Below, piece by piece: positions 22,198 to 34,183 of a stretch of 62,032 nucleotides of DNA (within the stretch, counting starts at the first letter, position 1; each line of letters starts with the position of its first letter). The stretch is from NCBI GenBank assembly GCA_015680685.1, contig MNCI01029357.1, forward strand, positions 1 through 62,032, given 5' to 3'. The position numbers and the translations under genes are program-made. The notes under the pieces are model-generated. The model did no database searches. It was given only the letters and a program-made list of their open reading frames with translations, and was not told the DNA's origin. The DNA comes from Gnetum montanum. Taxonomy: Eukaryota; Streptophyta; Gnetopsida; Gnetales; Gnetaceae.

Positions 22198-22261
22198 TAT
22201 TTATAGATGTGATATTGCATACCCGATAGTAGGGACCTGATATCGTGTCGAACCTGATATC
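22198..22261 (-). promoter_or_regulatory. Internal LTR-like promoter module of Ty3 element 2
   Basis: The minus-strand TATA box TATAAATA (22198-22205) is preceded by GATATT (22211) and GATATC at 22239 and 22256. The sequence GGGTATGCAATATCAC here matches the LTR stretch GGTATGCAACATCAC (right LTR, about 26709-26723) and GGGTACACGATATC (left LTR). So the interior holds a copy of the LTR core promoter design, about 510 bases upstream of the extra ORF's ATG. Activity is inferred. Confidence 0.55.
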
Positions 22262-22868
22262 ATGTCATCTTGAAAATAGGGTACTTAGCAAAATTGATGA
22301 ATTTTCAAATTTCCAAGGTTCAAAATGAAGGATTTAAGGTTGAATTAAAAGAGCTAGGGTAACGTCGAAGAGACATAAAGGCATCGAAAGTGTAATGAAG
22401 TGGAATTTGTCAATGAAATTCATGAATAGGATGAGGAAAAAGGACAGATTGTGGTGCACTAGAATGTTTGAATTAAAATGATGATAAAGGAAATAATAAC
22501 TTTAGCAATGCAGTACTTGGAGGGTGTAAAATGATGTGAAAATGATGTGCAATGAGTGAAAATTACAAAATTTACACAAGTGGATCCTCCCAAAAGTAGG
22601 TTCCTACGTATCATGCCCTTACATAACCACACCTAAAAATGTTTGTAGGCACTAAAAGGGTTACATGTAATCCACACTAGTTCCAAAAAACACACACATG
22701 TAGATACCACCCTAAGGAGGTATGAGTTTAATGCCACAAAAGACATGAGTCACAAGTACATGACTAGTGAGATGAGGTGAATTGTAGAAGGGATTGTAGA
22801 GGTTGGGATATGAGGTAGCTAACCTAGGGCATTATGAATCCTGAGTGTAGGGCGTGATTAATGTGCAA

Positions 22869-23162
22869 TTAGCCTATCGATCCAAAATCAAGACCAAGTC
22901 CGTTCCTTTGATCAATGACATCGCATTGTTTCATCCAATGATGGGCAACCATAAGAGCACCAAGATAGCAAGGTGTACAATCACTTGGCATTTTGTCCAA
23001 GGGAGGAGTGATTTGGAATTTCTCTACGGTCCGTTTTCTGGATCTTGTCTTTGTATATTTTGTTTTTTTCTTTTCTTTTCCTTTTCTTTGCTTTTCTTCT
23101 AGCCACTTTGGCACATTATCCTTTCCATCAGTGAACAAGAGAAGCTGCCAACCTTCAAGCAT
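22869..23162 (-). CDS. Hypothetical 97-aa basic ORF inside Ty3 element 2
   Basis: Open from ATG 23162 to a stop at 22869. The middle is strongly basic (KQRKGKEKKKTKYTKTRSRK), which could be a nuclear-localisation or nucleic-acid-binding stretch. No known family. It lies in the spacer between gag and the internal promoter module and could equally be a chance frame, since an overlapping plus-strand frame is of similar length. Confidence 0.25.
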   Translation of the reverse strand: MLEGWQLLLFTDGKDNVPKWLEEKQRKGKEKKKTKYTKTRSRKRTVEKFQITPPLDKMPSDCTPCYLGALMVAHHWMKQCDVIDQRNGLGLDFGSIG

Positions 23163-23584
23163 GGGTGCATGTCTTTTCAGTGGGAGCCCAAAAATAGCAT
23201 TGAGTTTCTTTATTGAGTGTCTTTATTACTCTTACTTCCATTTTTCATTAGATCTACAAGGATCTTAGTACAACTAAGTTGCATGATAGCACCTACAGAT
23301 GTCACCAAAAAGAATCCACAAGTCCCCTTGATGTCACACCTTGGCCATTCCTTCGTAGTCCATCATTCTTCTCTCTGGGAACAATGAGCACAAAATTACA
23401 TTAAGTTGTAGTGATGGCAAGAATATCATCATATCTAGAGTAGAACCTCTTATTTATAGAATGGGTGGATGGATGTTGTGGGCTCACTGTCCAAATAAGT
23501 AATCACCTAAGACTTGATAGAATAGAACAACACCTTGACCAACAAGTTACATGAGTGTTTTATTCATAAATGAGATTACCCATA

Positions 23585-23720
23585 AAAAGATAAAACAAAA
23601 AATAAAATGATAAAGCAACAATTGAAAGATGAAAAATTGGAAATAAAAAAATTAGAAAATAATAAATTGAAAATAAAGAACTAGAAAATAAAAAATTGTA
23701 AAATCAAAGAAAAGAAAAAT
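23585..23720. repeat. A-rich imperfect tandem repeat (about 15-bp unit)
   Basis: Unit of the type aattagaaaataaa repeated about five to seven times with small changes. It lies just downstream (minus strand) of the gag stop codon. Confidence 0.55.
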
Positions 23721-23739
23721 CATTTACTAATTCTACTTG

Positions 23740-25771
23740 TCAGAATAGAGGATATCCCTCATAACTAATCCTTTGAGTATGGCTAGAATTAGTAAAAGGA
23801 AAATTTGGATCCAAGCATCTTGGGAATATCAGAGTCTGGTCATATCCCAACCACTGGGTGTTTTCTATTGTGGTGGTTGGAATGTACCAAAATTGGGGTT
23901 CACACACTTGATTAAAGTTGACATAGTGGGGAAAATTATAAGATGTTGTCATGTGATATCGAGTTGACCCACTATGGCACTTGTGACTGTAAGATGGTAT
24001 GCAAGGATCGATATGTCTCCCCCTATGGTTATATTCATTCGGTTGCATCGTGGTTGGAGTATTGATTGGTGGCCCTGATAAGGTAACAGAAGTCATTGAA
24101 TTTCAAAGGTAAGGTGCATCACAGTGTTGGCCTTGTGTAAATTGGTGGATGCAATGGTTTTGGAACTGTGTTGTCTCTTTATTCGATCAAGTGTAAAGAA
24201 AGGATGCTTCTAACATTGTGGAGGACCTCCACTATTGTTGATGGTAGTAGCACAAGTAATGTTCATGGGTCAGTGCTATGGTGCAAAACATTCTGGTACA
24301 ACTAGTGGCGATGTAGAAGAAGGTGAAGGATGAGAATATTGAGGTTGAGGAGAAGTGTAAGGAACATGAGGTGGTGAGTTTTTTAGAGAGGACATGGGTG
24401 GATAGTACTTAGAAGAATGATAATGATGAGGTGAAGTAGATGATGTTGATCCAATTGGAGAAATAGGGTGTTGAACATAATGAACATTTGATGTCGAGAC
24501 ATACGAAAGGTATGGTCTATTTGGTGGTGGCCTACCCCATGACTGGGGCTTTTGCCACTATGGTTGAACCTGTTGCTTCTGTATGAAATTTTGATGTAGC
24601 ATTCCTCTCAAATGCTCATGTAAATGTGACAAGGTGGGGCATTGGCCCTTGGGATGATCGTACAGGAAAATGTCACATCGATACGAGTGATTTGAGTTGA
24701 GTTCTTATCCTTATTTTTTTCAACCCTTCTTTCTGATTGTCTAGTGGTGTTCTGTCTTATTTCTTGGTTCATCATTGTTCTACCTCTAATAATGTTGGCA
24801 TATTCTTCACATTTTTCATGTACCCATTCCATCATCTTATTGATATTTGCCTCAAATTCATCTAGTGATTGTAGTATTGGCAAAGATAATTCCACCTCCT
24901 TGAGGTGAGTTTATTTCTCCTCTTCATGATCATGGACCCATGCTATTTTGAGATCTTGGTCTTGTTGAGATTTTTCAACATTCTTCTATTTAGCTATCTC
25001 TCCTTTTGCTACTTGCTTGATAAGCTCTTAGAATTGGTGGGTTTGCAGCTCGTATAGTTGACCTCGGGCATACATCCCTAGGGTCTCCCTTGTTTCATTA
25101 TGAAGCCCATCCATGATGTGATATATTAGCCTTTCCTTGGAGAACCCATGGCCTAGGAATTTGTTTAACAAAGAGTAATATCTTTCTAAGGCCATGTTTA
25201 AGGGTTCATGTTGTGCTTATATTCACTCTTGGATTTGTCTCCTCAAGGCTGACACTCTTGCATAGGTTTGATATCTTTCATTAAAGAGTTCTACCATTGT
25301 CAGCCAACATTGGATTGATTTTTGTTTTAAGGACCTATACCATACTTTTTCTTGGCCAATGAGTGTCATAGGAAAGAGCTTAAGTTTTTGCCACCCATTA
25401 TCAATATTGTTCCATACACAGGCATCACGGAAGGCTTGTAAATGATGTTGTGGATCTAAATCATAGCATCTGGAAAACTTGGGAAAGTTGTTTAAATCAA
25501 GCTTGGTTTGATGACTTTCCTTGCGATGCTTGTGGGGTATTCGAACAACCTCTTGTATATGCATTAGGATCTTAGTGGCTAGCAGGGGTTCATCGTCCCT
25601 AGGCAGGTTATGAATTTATGAGTTGGGATGATGTTGCCTCTTTTTATGTATATAGGAGACCCCTGCATAAGGCTAAGCACCCCAAACTTCATCTTCATCA
25701 TAAATTTCATTGGTTATCCAATGAATTGCCTCACTAGTTGTGGTGTTATCATAGTCCTCTGAGAGAGACAT
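23740..25771 (-). pseudogene. gag of Ty3 element 2
   Basis: Start ATG at 25771 (MSLSEDYDNTTT), about 130 bases after the primer site; the last stop is at 23740, about 677 codons. The retrotransposon Gag domain is clear at about 25500-25223, with DLDPQHHLQAFRDACVWNN, then KLFPMTLIGQEKVWYRSL, then FNERYQT. It is followed by the GLHNETRETLGMYARGQLYE block near 25100-25030. A zinc knuckle relic CDIFLYDHPKGQCP is near 24650, with the second Cys replaced by Phe. A Pro/Asn/Tyr-rich C-terminal tail runs to 23740. In-frame stops (for example after codon 31) and shifts show it is dead. Confidence 0.8.
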
Positions 25772-25885
25772 TGTTGTGAATCGTGTGTGACTTAATTGAA
25801 ATTAATTTCTTTTCTAAAAGATAGATCATTAATACTTTGTTACAGTGATCTTGTATGATATAACTAATTTAAATAACTAGCATAA

Positions 25886-25904
25886 TCCTTGGTAATGGTG
25901 CCAA
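25886..25904 (-). other. Primer-binding site of Ty3 element 2 (tRNA-Asp type)
   Basis: Directly after the 5' LTR the minus strand reads TTGGCACCATTACCAAGGA. It differs from the tRNA-Asp site TTGGCGCCGTTGCCGGGGA only by five G-to-A transitions. Confidence 0.8.
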
Positions 25905-26768
25905 TGATGAGTAGCTAAGTACCCCTGCGCTCAACCATATGAATACGAGCGTTCATGCACGATCTGGTCAAACTCCACAGATGGACTTGTTGTGGTATCT
26001 AGATAGTTACATGTTGATCACAATTCACTATCTTCCCACCTAGACTAGTATTTGCTTTGTCACGTATGGTTTAGTCCAAAGTGAGATGAATGATGTTATC
26101 CTAACTAGTGCTACTCCTAGAGACAATGAAAAATAACCTTGTTTTAAGCTAATAGGGAATGAGAAGCTAAATCTAAACTAGTCTAAGTGCGATGAGAATC
26201 TATCATTAATCATCCATATGCATCTTGGAACTTTTTTACTACTTATGGAATTACCAAGTACACATTACTTGAGCACTTCTAGATATGCTACTAGGTTACC
26301 AAGCAGTTACACTTAAATGTTCGTGATTAATTCGTACTCATTCCGCATTTACAACATGAAATGTAAATGATAATAAGGTAAATATGAACTAAAGAAAAAA
26401 ATAAATAACAATTAACAATTAAAGTAATTAAGAGCTAACTGGATGTTGCAATGATGGAGTAATCTCGATCTTTATTGCCGGTCATGTACATGTCCAAGTA
26501 CATCACACTCAAAGAAAGGTTCCATACAATTACAATCATCACATTGCAGGCATGCACTAGGGAAAGAATTGAAATGAATTGAAAACTGACAAAAAGAATC
26601 TATTCTAATACTTACTGACTCCCCCCTTTTCCTATGCACTTGAATGTGGATTTATAGGCTTACATAGGATCCATGATATCATGTATTTGATATCGTTATC
26701 CAGTCTGTGATGTTGCATACCTAATATCGAGGATTCGATATTGGGGCATGGCAAAAAATGATTCATCA
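25905..26768 (-). repeat. 5' LTR of Ty3 element 2 (864 bp)
   Basis: Pairs with 17845-18709. GATATC-type hexamers at 26675, 26689, 26723 and 26737 lie upstream of a TATA-like box (26650-26656). Confidence 0.95.
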
Positions 26769-26773
26769 GTAAG
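26769..26773. repeat. Target site duplication of Ty3 element 2, right copy
   Basis: gtaag, identical to 17840-17844. Confidence 0.9.
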
Positions 26774-29765
26774 GAAATATCTTGAAAATTATGTCTTTAG
26801 AAAAAAATTAATGATAATAAATAATATGTTTGGCTAAAAATATTATATTAGCATGGTTATGCTTTCATTTCCATATGTTATTTTTCCCCTAGAGATTCTG
26901 TATTGTATGAATCTATAGAGCTATCTCATGATTATCCTTTTTAATTATTAGGTAGAGATATTATGAAATTCTTAGGAAAAAGCTTAGTGTTTTTTAGTAG
27001 ATATTTTATTGCAGTAGTAGGTAAATAGCAAACAAAAATTATTCAGAAGCAACCTATTGTTGGTAGTTTAGACCTTGTTGAAGATCACAGCTAGACACAA
27101 CATTCTTCAAATGGTACTATTAATAAAATAGATTGGAAACTATGATAATGGACAAAAACTTTAATTTTTTGATTTATAATGATCTTGCTAAATTTCATCT
27201 ATCTTCATAATTTACTTTTACAAAACCTCAAGGTGACTCTTACAATGATTTGCATTTATGTTCTTATGAAGATATTGATTTTATTAAGGAGTTGAAAGTT
27301 GGAAAAGATTTAGTGGATTCTTGCCATCATCATATAGAGTTTTTGTTGCAAATTCAAATTATTTATCAAATAACAAAAAATAAAAATAGAAAAAAAATTT
27401 ATGAAAACTCACCCCAGAAGATAAGAAAAATTATATGAATGTAACACATAACAAATCAACTCTTGTGAGATAGCCTAAAGAGCTTGAATATATTTTACTT
27501 ACAAAAACTAAGCTAGTTGTGTATTCACAATAATAAAGTGTTTAGAAAACTTATTTTGACAAGGATAGCTTGTAGGCTAGATAGAATATTAAGCATGCAA
27601 ATAAAATTCATAGAAAAAGTTTAGGTAAGGTACATAAATACTTGATTAGCACTAAGAGAAGAAAGTTTAACAAGGAGTAGCAAGAATGTTTTTTCTATCT
27701 CATTAAAAGAGAACCTAGAAATTTTTATTAATATTTTCTTAATAAAGCCTCTTCATTATTTAGTTTTTGTTTTCAAGGTATTTGATAAATTTATAAAAAG
27801 CTATTTATGAGAGAAGATGATAATTCTACTACTATTGCACATCAAACATCTCTTCAATTTAATCTTGAGGAATTCATAGAGGTATTAAAAATTTATCATC
27901 TCAAAAAACTATATATTTGGATGATTTATATGTAGAATTATTAAAGTATTTAAGACTACTGTTCATAGAAAATGGCTCATATTAAATTCAATAATGGAGG
28001 AAGGCTTAGATCAACACTAGAAAATTAGTAAAGCTATCTTGCTATATAAAAAAAAGAATAAAAGTAATTTGAATTATTGTGAGTAATATTTTTGCTAAGT
28101 TTTTCTGCACTTTGTTAGAAAAGAGAATTAGTTATGAGGTTGAAGGTAACCAGTTCAAGGAAAAATGTCAAGTAGGTTTTAAAAACATCACTTTACTATT
28201 GATCACTTAGTTTCTCTCAAACATTGAATAAAGTTTGCAAAACAATGTAATTAAAATTTTTTATTTATTTTATTGATTCTGCAAAAGAATATAATTTAAT
28301 GGTTCATACAAAACTATGGTTACATTTGCATAAAATTGGCCTCCCTTCAAAGCTGCAACTCAAAGATTGTATGAGGAAGTGATTATTAAAGATACAAATA
28401 ATAAATAAAAAAAATTCAATTTTAGAGAAAAAGTAGAGTTCAGTAAGGTTATCTAATTTATCCAATTCTCTTTAGTATCTTTATTGATGAAATGGAAGAA
28501 TGGTTATGCAATAGGTAGGATAGTCATGCTCTCACAATTGAATCATAACTAGTGAACCTTTTTTTATATGTAGATAATGCTACCTTCATCTCCAATATTG
28601 CAAAAGGTATGCAAAATAAGTTGCAAATTTTAGAAAATTATTATTACTTATTTGGTCTTTAAGTGAATTTAGATGAAACCAAATTGATTATTTGGGGTAC
28701 AAGAAATACTTGTTATAACTTCTATTTTGGAGGTATCAATGTACAAATAGTATATTCTTTTAAATATTTTGATCTCATTTATATGACCAATTATATGTAG
28801 GGGAAGTGTATTAAAGAAAAATAGTAGAAGATTTCAAGAATTTTTATGCTTTCAAAAAGAAGTGCAAACATTTAGGACTCTAGGGTTGAAAGGCCAAAAA
28901 ACAAATTTTTTAGACTATCATTTATCCTATTGTTTTGTATAAATGTGTTGTTTGGGAACCTAGACTTAGTGCTAGCTTTCTGAAAGATGTTGAAAGAGTG
29001 CTAACAAAAATGTTTTCTCAATGATTTGAACATGAAGATACAAATACATTCCTTAATGTTATTATGTGAATATGATTTATTATCTTTAGAAGTAGAAGCC
29101 TTATGTTAATTCATTACATATACTCATAGATTGTATATCTCAAGGAAAGACAAATTCTCTAAAGTATTCTTGAGGATTTATGAGACTATGAATAATACTT
29201 TTAGGGGATGCAATGATTGAGAAAATGAAATATCTCTCAGAAGGGCATGCACAAAAATCCTAAGCTTATTTGTCAATTAGTCAAGCAAAAGGCTTTAACG
29301 TAGATGTGTTCTAATGTAGAAGGTAAGAGATATTTTTATTTACATCACATTAGATGTAATAAACTAGATGTAAAAGCTCACTATCTCTTAGCTAATATTC
29401 TAATTAAGTATCGGAATGATATCTAGAAGCTTTACTTAAGTTTTCATCATCTTATAATTGAAAGTGAAAGATGCATTCAACTCCTTCGAGAAGAGCCCAT
29501 TTATAGGTTATACACGTTAAGAGAGATTGAAGATGAGTTAAATGTATTTCTTTCTTGTGCTATGAAAACCCATTTAAGATAATATTCTAATGTTACAACA
29601 AAAAGGTTATATGATTTTTTTATGCTCCCATTAGTGCTTGGTCAATTTTTATGGTTTATCTTTATTTTTTATGAAAATATAATATCTTTCAAATAGACCC
29701 TATAGTTATTTGGTTGTAATAAAGCTTTTATTTCTAATTTGAACTAGTTTATGTTAAGAAGAAAA
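26774..29765 (+). pseudogene. LINE-A, 3' part: endonuclease remainder, reverse transcriptase, C-terminus
   Basis: Resumes in the endonuclease domain where element 2 interrupted it. RT blocks follow at about 28095-28900: LEKRISYEVEG, then a QAGF-H-TIDHLVSL-like block near 28180. Next are a relic of the F-D-KAYD block near 28260, LLYVDNATFIS near 28566 (catalytic YADD read as YVDN), and NLDETKLIIWG near 28670. C-terminal blocks are LYKCVVWEPRLSASFLKDVE near 28940 and LLCEYDLLSLEVEALC near 29060. Dozens of stops and shifts are present. LINE RT copies its own RNA at the nicked target site. The end near 29765 is approximate. Confidence 0.75.
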
Positions 29766-32389
29766 ATATGAAAATATTTTTTTATAAAAATAATTTACCT
29801 ATAAAAATATAAAAGCAAAAGATTGATCATGATTCTTGGGGATTAAAGGCTTAAAATATTATTGTTAAATTAACATACTTTAGTTACTCCCAAATTTGTG
29901 GGAAGTTTCATAACATAGTGGCATGAAAAACAAGAAGCAAAGTATGTGCTTGATAACTAAGTAAAATTTCCAAACTTACTATTTACCTAAAAGCAAGATC
30001 TGTATCTTAGAATGTATTCTTGAGCTTGCAACTAAGGAACCTAAATGAGAACAATAAAATTTTTATGCTGTTGTATAAAAAATTCTACTAAATATTTAAT
30101 TCAAGTAAAGAAAAGAGGCCAACATGTCTGCTCACCTTTTGATCCAACCTTATATGCTTATGAAACTTTTTAAAAAAATTTATCATTCCAGTAAGATTGT
30201 AGACAACAGTAGAACTAAAACAATAAAGTAGATTTTTTCTACAAAAGGAAATCAATGGATCACATCCATCAATAGATTAGGAATCATAGTACCTACATCA
30301 TCTCTAAGTATGTAATAAAATATTTATAAAAAATATGCAAATCCTATCCAATTCTACAAATGTATATTAAGAAGCAACATTAAACATATTTTCATGATTT
30401 ACAAAATATATGAAAAATATGGTAGATATAGCTTGGAAAAATCATCTAAACCATAGATCCATATGAACCTTTGGGAAAATGTAATAAAATACATTTAATT
30501 TTCTTCTATCATTTTGAAGGAAACCAAAACTCAAGCTTTAAGAAATTAGTATAAGAACTATGATTGCACGATATCCTATCATCCTATGATTTCTAGGTAC
30601 TTGTTTGAGAAAAATTATATGGAAAATTTGTGAAACTCTACCTCATAAAAGTGCATTCTAATCTAAACTTAATATTTTAATGGATTTAAAATTAACTTTA
30701 ATGGAAACGAATCATTTGTTTGATATAATGTGTAGATAATGTTGCTTTATGTATTTATGTTTTATTTATGGAAGAAAAGAAAATACACATAAACATATAT
30801 TAAATTCAAATGGATAATTCCCTAGGCTTAACATGGGAAAACTTCTATCACACATAAATTAGTATGTCATGGACAATGATAGATGATCATGCTATTAGCA
30901 TGATAAGGAATACCACGAATTTTGTATATGAATAAGAACAACAAATGATCAAAAAATCAAATTGACAAGTAAATGACCATAGAATCAAATTGTCAAGTAA
31001 ACAAATTCTAACACATGAACTAAATTAATACCTTTGCACAATTATATAACATTTCTTTTTCAAGTAGCTCATTAACATTTTATTTTTCAATCTTGTAAAA
31101 CTGATCAATGAATGTTGCTTTTAGTAAAGTGACTGTAATCACTTACCATGATTTTTTACATTTAGGAGAAAATCATGTATTCACCATGCTATGCATTTTG
31201 GAGAGTCGACTTGTTAGTTTCTAGTGAAATATACATGACATAATTCAAACATTTTTAATTTCCAAAAGGCGGTCAAATTCAATGGTATTAATGTTGATGT
31301 TATAACATTATGCATGAAATGAAATAATTGTGTGCTTTTAAGTCCATGATTATAATTACATCTTCATTATTTTAGTGTGTCTCAACCTTAAAAATAATCT
31401 TGCATCTTTTTCTTGGAGCAATAACTATTATTACATAATTATTTTAATGTGTCTCAACACAATCTATTCAACCATTTATTTTAATTCAACAAGCCTGTGC
31501 ACAAGATAAATATATAGTACATCAATTTCAATAAATCATTTTAATTAAAAATATACATTAGAATATGTAGACCACATGCCTTAAGTATATTTTGAAGAAA
31601 ACATGAATTTCCAACTTGTTACATATAATGCATTGAGTTTACAAGTAAGTTTTACACCAAGAAAAATATTTATATTGTATAAAATATCTTATAATAAAAA
31701 TTAACATTAAAAATAAAATATAAAATGAAGCTAAATACCATATTTTTAGAATCAAATCAATAACTAATAGTAATGTTTCTTTTAAGCTTAAAGGTTTTGA
31801 TCTAATTAGAGCATATGATTTGCAATTATAAAAGTCACAAGTTGTATTTCAAGGGATAGGCAGAGACAACACAATATTTTATGAGTTATATAACTATATT
31901 TATATACCAATGATCCATAGCTAACATGGTTAGAACAAGCAACTTATGATGTACATATCATAGGTTTTTTTTTTGGGTTGGGGGGCAAGGAAGAGGGAGT
32001 AGTGGGTGTTAAAGGGGAGATGTGTTGGATTAAGAAAAATATTAATAATAAGAAAAAAATTCAAAGTACATTACATGCTAACACTAAGTAGACAACATAA
32101 GAAAAATATGAAAAGCAAAAAAAAATTCTAATTTTAAGATTGTCTACTTAGGTGTATAACCTTACAATGAATACTTTTAAAAAATAGATTAAGAGAATTA
32201 ATTACTAGGATAGTGAAAAGTTCTTGTCCTAACAATATTTACATCGCTTTTCAACATCCATGGTAAAACTTAAAAGAACAAAAGGATTGGAGATAGAGAC
32301 TTATGACTTAATACTAGTATTTGTATAAAATAAAGAAAATGATTTTGATTTAGTAGAGGATATTGAGATGTGTGCTAATATAAAAATAT
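29766..32389. other. AT-rich intergenic stretch
   Basis: No gene recognised in 2.6 kb apart from a G-rich repeat at about 31970-32200. Many short A/T runs. Confidence 0.4.
31970..32200. repeat. G-rich interspersed repeat, copy 1
   Basis: A T10 run is followed by gggttggggggcaagg and further GGG/GGGG runs to 32016, then an A-rich segment with aataataag and a tgtctacttaggt block (32143-32155). A related order is seen at 46165-46330, and a similar T-run/G-run start at 46570-46640. Family unknown. Confidence 0.35.
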
Positions 32390-33322
32390 TTATGCTATGT
32401 AGTTCTTAAAATGGTAATAAGTAATTGATACCATAATGACTAAACCTCATATCCATCTTTAGTTGACTTAAAATGAGTTGAAATTACCATTATCATTTTG
32501 GCCTTATCCCAAAAAATTGTGATGAGCAACATGAGTTTTTTTTTCATTTATCTCTATGAAGAGATAGATCTTTTTTATAATTGTAGTTTCTTTAAATCAT
32601 CTTTGATCATTTTTCCTATTTCTTCTTTAGTATTCTTTTCTATGGATTTCCTACAATAGTAATGTATCCATATTTATTTATAGGATCATTGTCTAATCTT
32701 CTTTGTACATGTTCAAACCATATAAGTCATGATTCTTAATGTTTATTTGAAATACCATCCACTGCAAGTCTTTCTCTAATATTTTTATTATGTAGTTTAT
32801 CTCTTATAATTACATTCGAAATCCATCAAAATAGTTGCATTTATACCATACTGATTTATTATTCATGCCTCTTTTGTACTACCTAACATTTAGCATCATA
32901 TAAGATGGTTAGGCCTAATTAATATCTTGTAAAAGTTTCCTTTCAATTTATTAGTATTTTTTATCACATAGAACACTACTATCTTGTCTTCATTTTGACC
33001 ATCATACAATAATTTTATTTCTTATATTTCTTATATTTCATCATTTGATTGGAGTATTGATCCTAGGTAGTTAGACTATTTGAAGTGAGGCATTTTTTAT
33101 CTTGAATTATTACTTCTAATTTACCACTTTGTATGATGCTATTAAAATTAAATTTCATATATTCTATCTTACTTTTACATATTTTTAAGCCTTTTAATTC
33201 TAGAGCATGTCTTCTCTATTTTAGAAGAAATATTTTCTTGAGCTATATCCACTAATACAATATTATCTGTAAATATCATATTCCAAGGAATTTCATCTTG
33301 TATTTTCTTTGTTAATTTATTC
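32390..33322 (-). pseudogene. LINE-B, 3' half of reverse transcriptase and C-terminus
   Basis: Minus-strand reading from 33322: NKLTKKIQDEIPWNMIFTDN, where the FADD catalytic motif reads FTDN, then KICKSKIEYMKFNF near 33170. After it come a relic of the C-terminal blocks (TILYDAKCxVVQKRHE near 32880) and LIWFEHVQRRLDN near 32700. This is the RTE-like LINE layout common in plants. It is cut at 33328 by Ty3 element 3 and continues at 43225-45240. The 3' end near 32390 is approximate. Confidence 0.75.
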
Positions 33323-33327
33323 ATAAT
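33323..33327. repeat. Target site duplication of Ty3 element 3 (ataat)
   Basis: ataat before the 5' LTR against atagt at 43220-43224 after the 3' LTR; one transition apart. Confidence 0.75.
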
Positions 33328-34183
33328 TGATGAACTGTGTTTGGCCTAGCTTTGATATCAGATACCTAATATCAGGGCCCAAGAAGTAATGTTGGATATA
33401 TGATATTGTGGGGTGTGTGCTAGCCTATAAATATAGTGCTAGGGCACATAGTTTGAGGAATTTTTTTTTCATAGCATAGGAGAGCTCTTTTCTAGTTTCT
33501 TTTCTATAGAGTTAGAATATTTTCCAAAGTGCCCATAGCTGGAGTCATTAAGTGTACAAATCTTTATTTGAGCATTGTTGTACTTGAGCATGATAGTGTG
33601 TGTGGTAATAAAGAGAAGCTTTCTGATCAAACCTTGTAACACCTTGGCTAGTTTAAATATTTTATTCATGCATTTAATGTTTTATGTAATTTCATTTAAT
33701 ACTAAAAGTAATTAAGCTAAAGTAAGCTAGAGAGATTAAATAGTAGTTAATTAAGCACATAAGTACGATTTCTTTGAGCATGAACATGATGCTTGGTAAT
33801 ACCAGTAATGCTTAACATTTGATAATCCAACAATGTTATACGTGTTTAGGATGTGCACAAAAAGTGTGACTAAATACTTATGTTAGGATAGTTAGTTATT
33901 AATTAGCCATTAGATTATTTAAAGTGGTTCATAAATTGAGTTTCAAATTGTTGTTAATTGTAAATGAATAAAATATAAAATAATAAAAATCATGTTCCTT
34001 CATTACACTTAAGCATACAACTAAGATTCACAAGTATAGTTTAGAAGACAACGATTATCATGATTAGATTTCACATCTTGGAACTAGTGTACATGGGAAC
34101 TTATGGTCTACAAAATTTAATCAGATCCATGTGAATGCTTGTGATTCGTATGGTTGGGCATAGGGGTACCTTGTTGCTCATCA
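33328..34183 (+). repeat. 5' LTR of Ty3 element 3 (856 bp)
   Basis: GATATC-type hexamers at 33354, 33368 (AATATC), 33395 and 33402 precede the TATA box TATAAATA (33426-33433) in U3. Pairs with 42331-43219. Confidence 0.9.
33354..33433 (+). promoter_or_regulatory. LTR promoter of element 3: GATATC array plus TATA box
   Basis: Same design as element 2 but on the other strand: GATATC palindromes, then CCTATAAATATA 19 bases after the last hexamer. The 3' LTR keeps five hexamers (42371-42438) and the same TATA box (42457-42464). Confidence 0.55.

Larger units (their letters stand above)
17845..26768 (-). mobile_element. Ty3 element 2: non-autonomous LTR retrotransposon (gag + extra ORF, no pol)
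   Basis: It has two LTRs of 865 and 864 bp with TGATGA...TCATCA termini and an exact 5-bp target duplication. Minus-strand order: 5' LTR, tRNA-Asp primer site, gag (25771-23740), spacer, internal TATA/GATATC module (22198-22261), extra ORF (21687-20708), helical charged region (20690-18900), polypurine tract, 3' LTR. I find no protease, RT, RNase H or integrase motif in the 7.2-kb interior, so it would need enzymes from a relative. The LTRs look about 97% alike in the part I compared, making it the youngest of the three Ty3 copies. Confidence 0.9.

Noticed and set aside
22854-23268. Plus-strand ORFs of 82 and 91 aa
   Set aside because: Opposite strand to the element's coding direction, T-rich reading of a basic stretch; no family resemblance.
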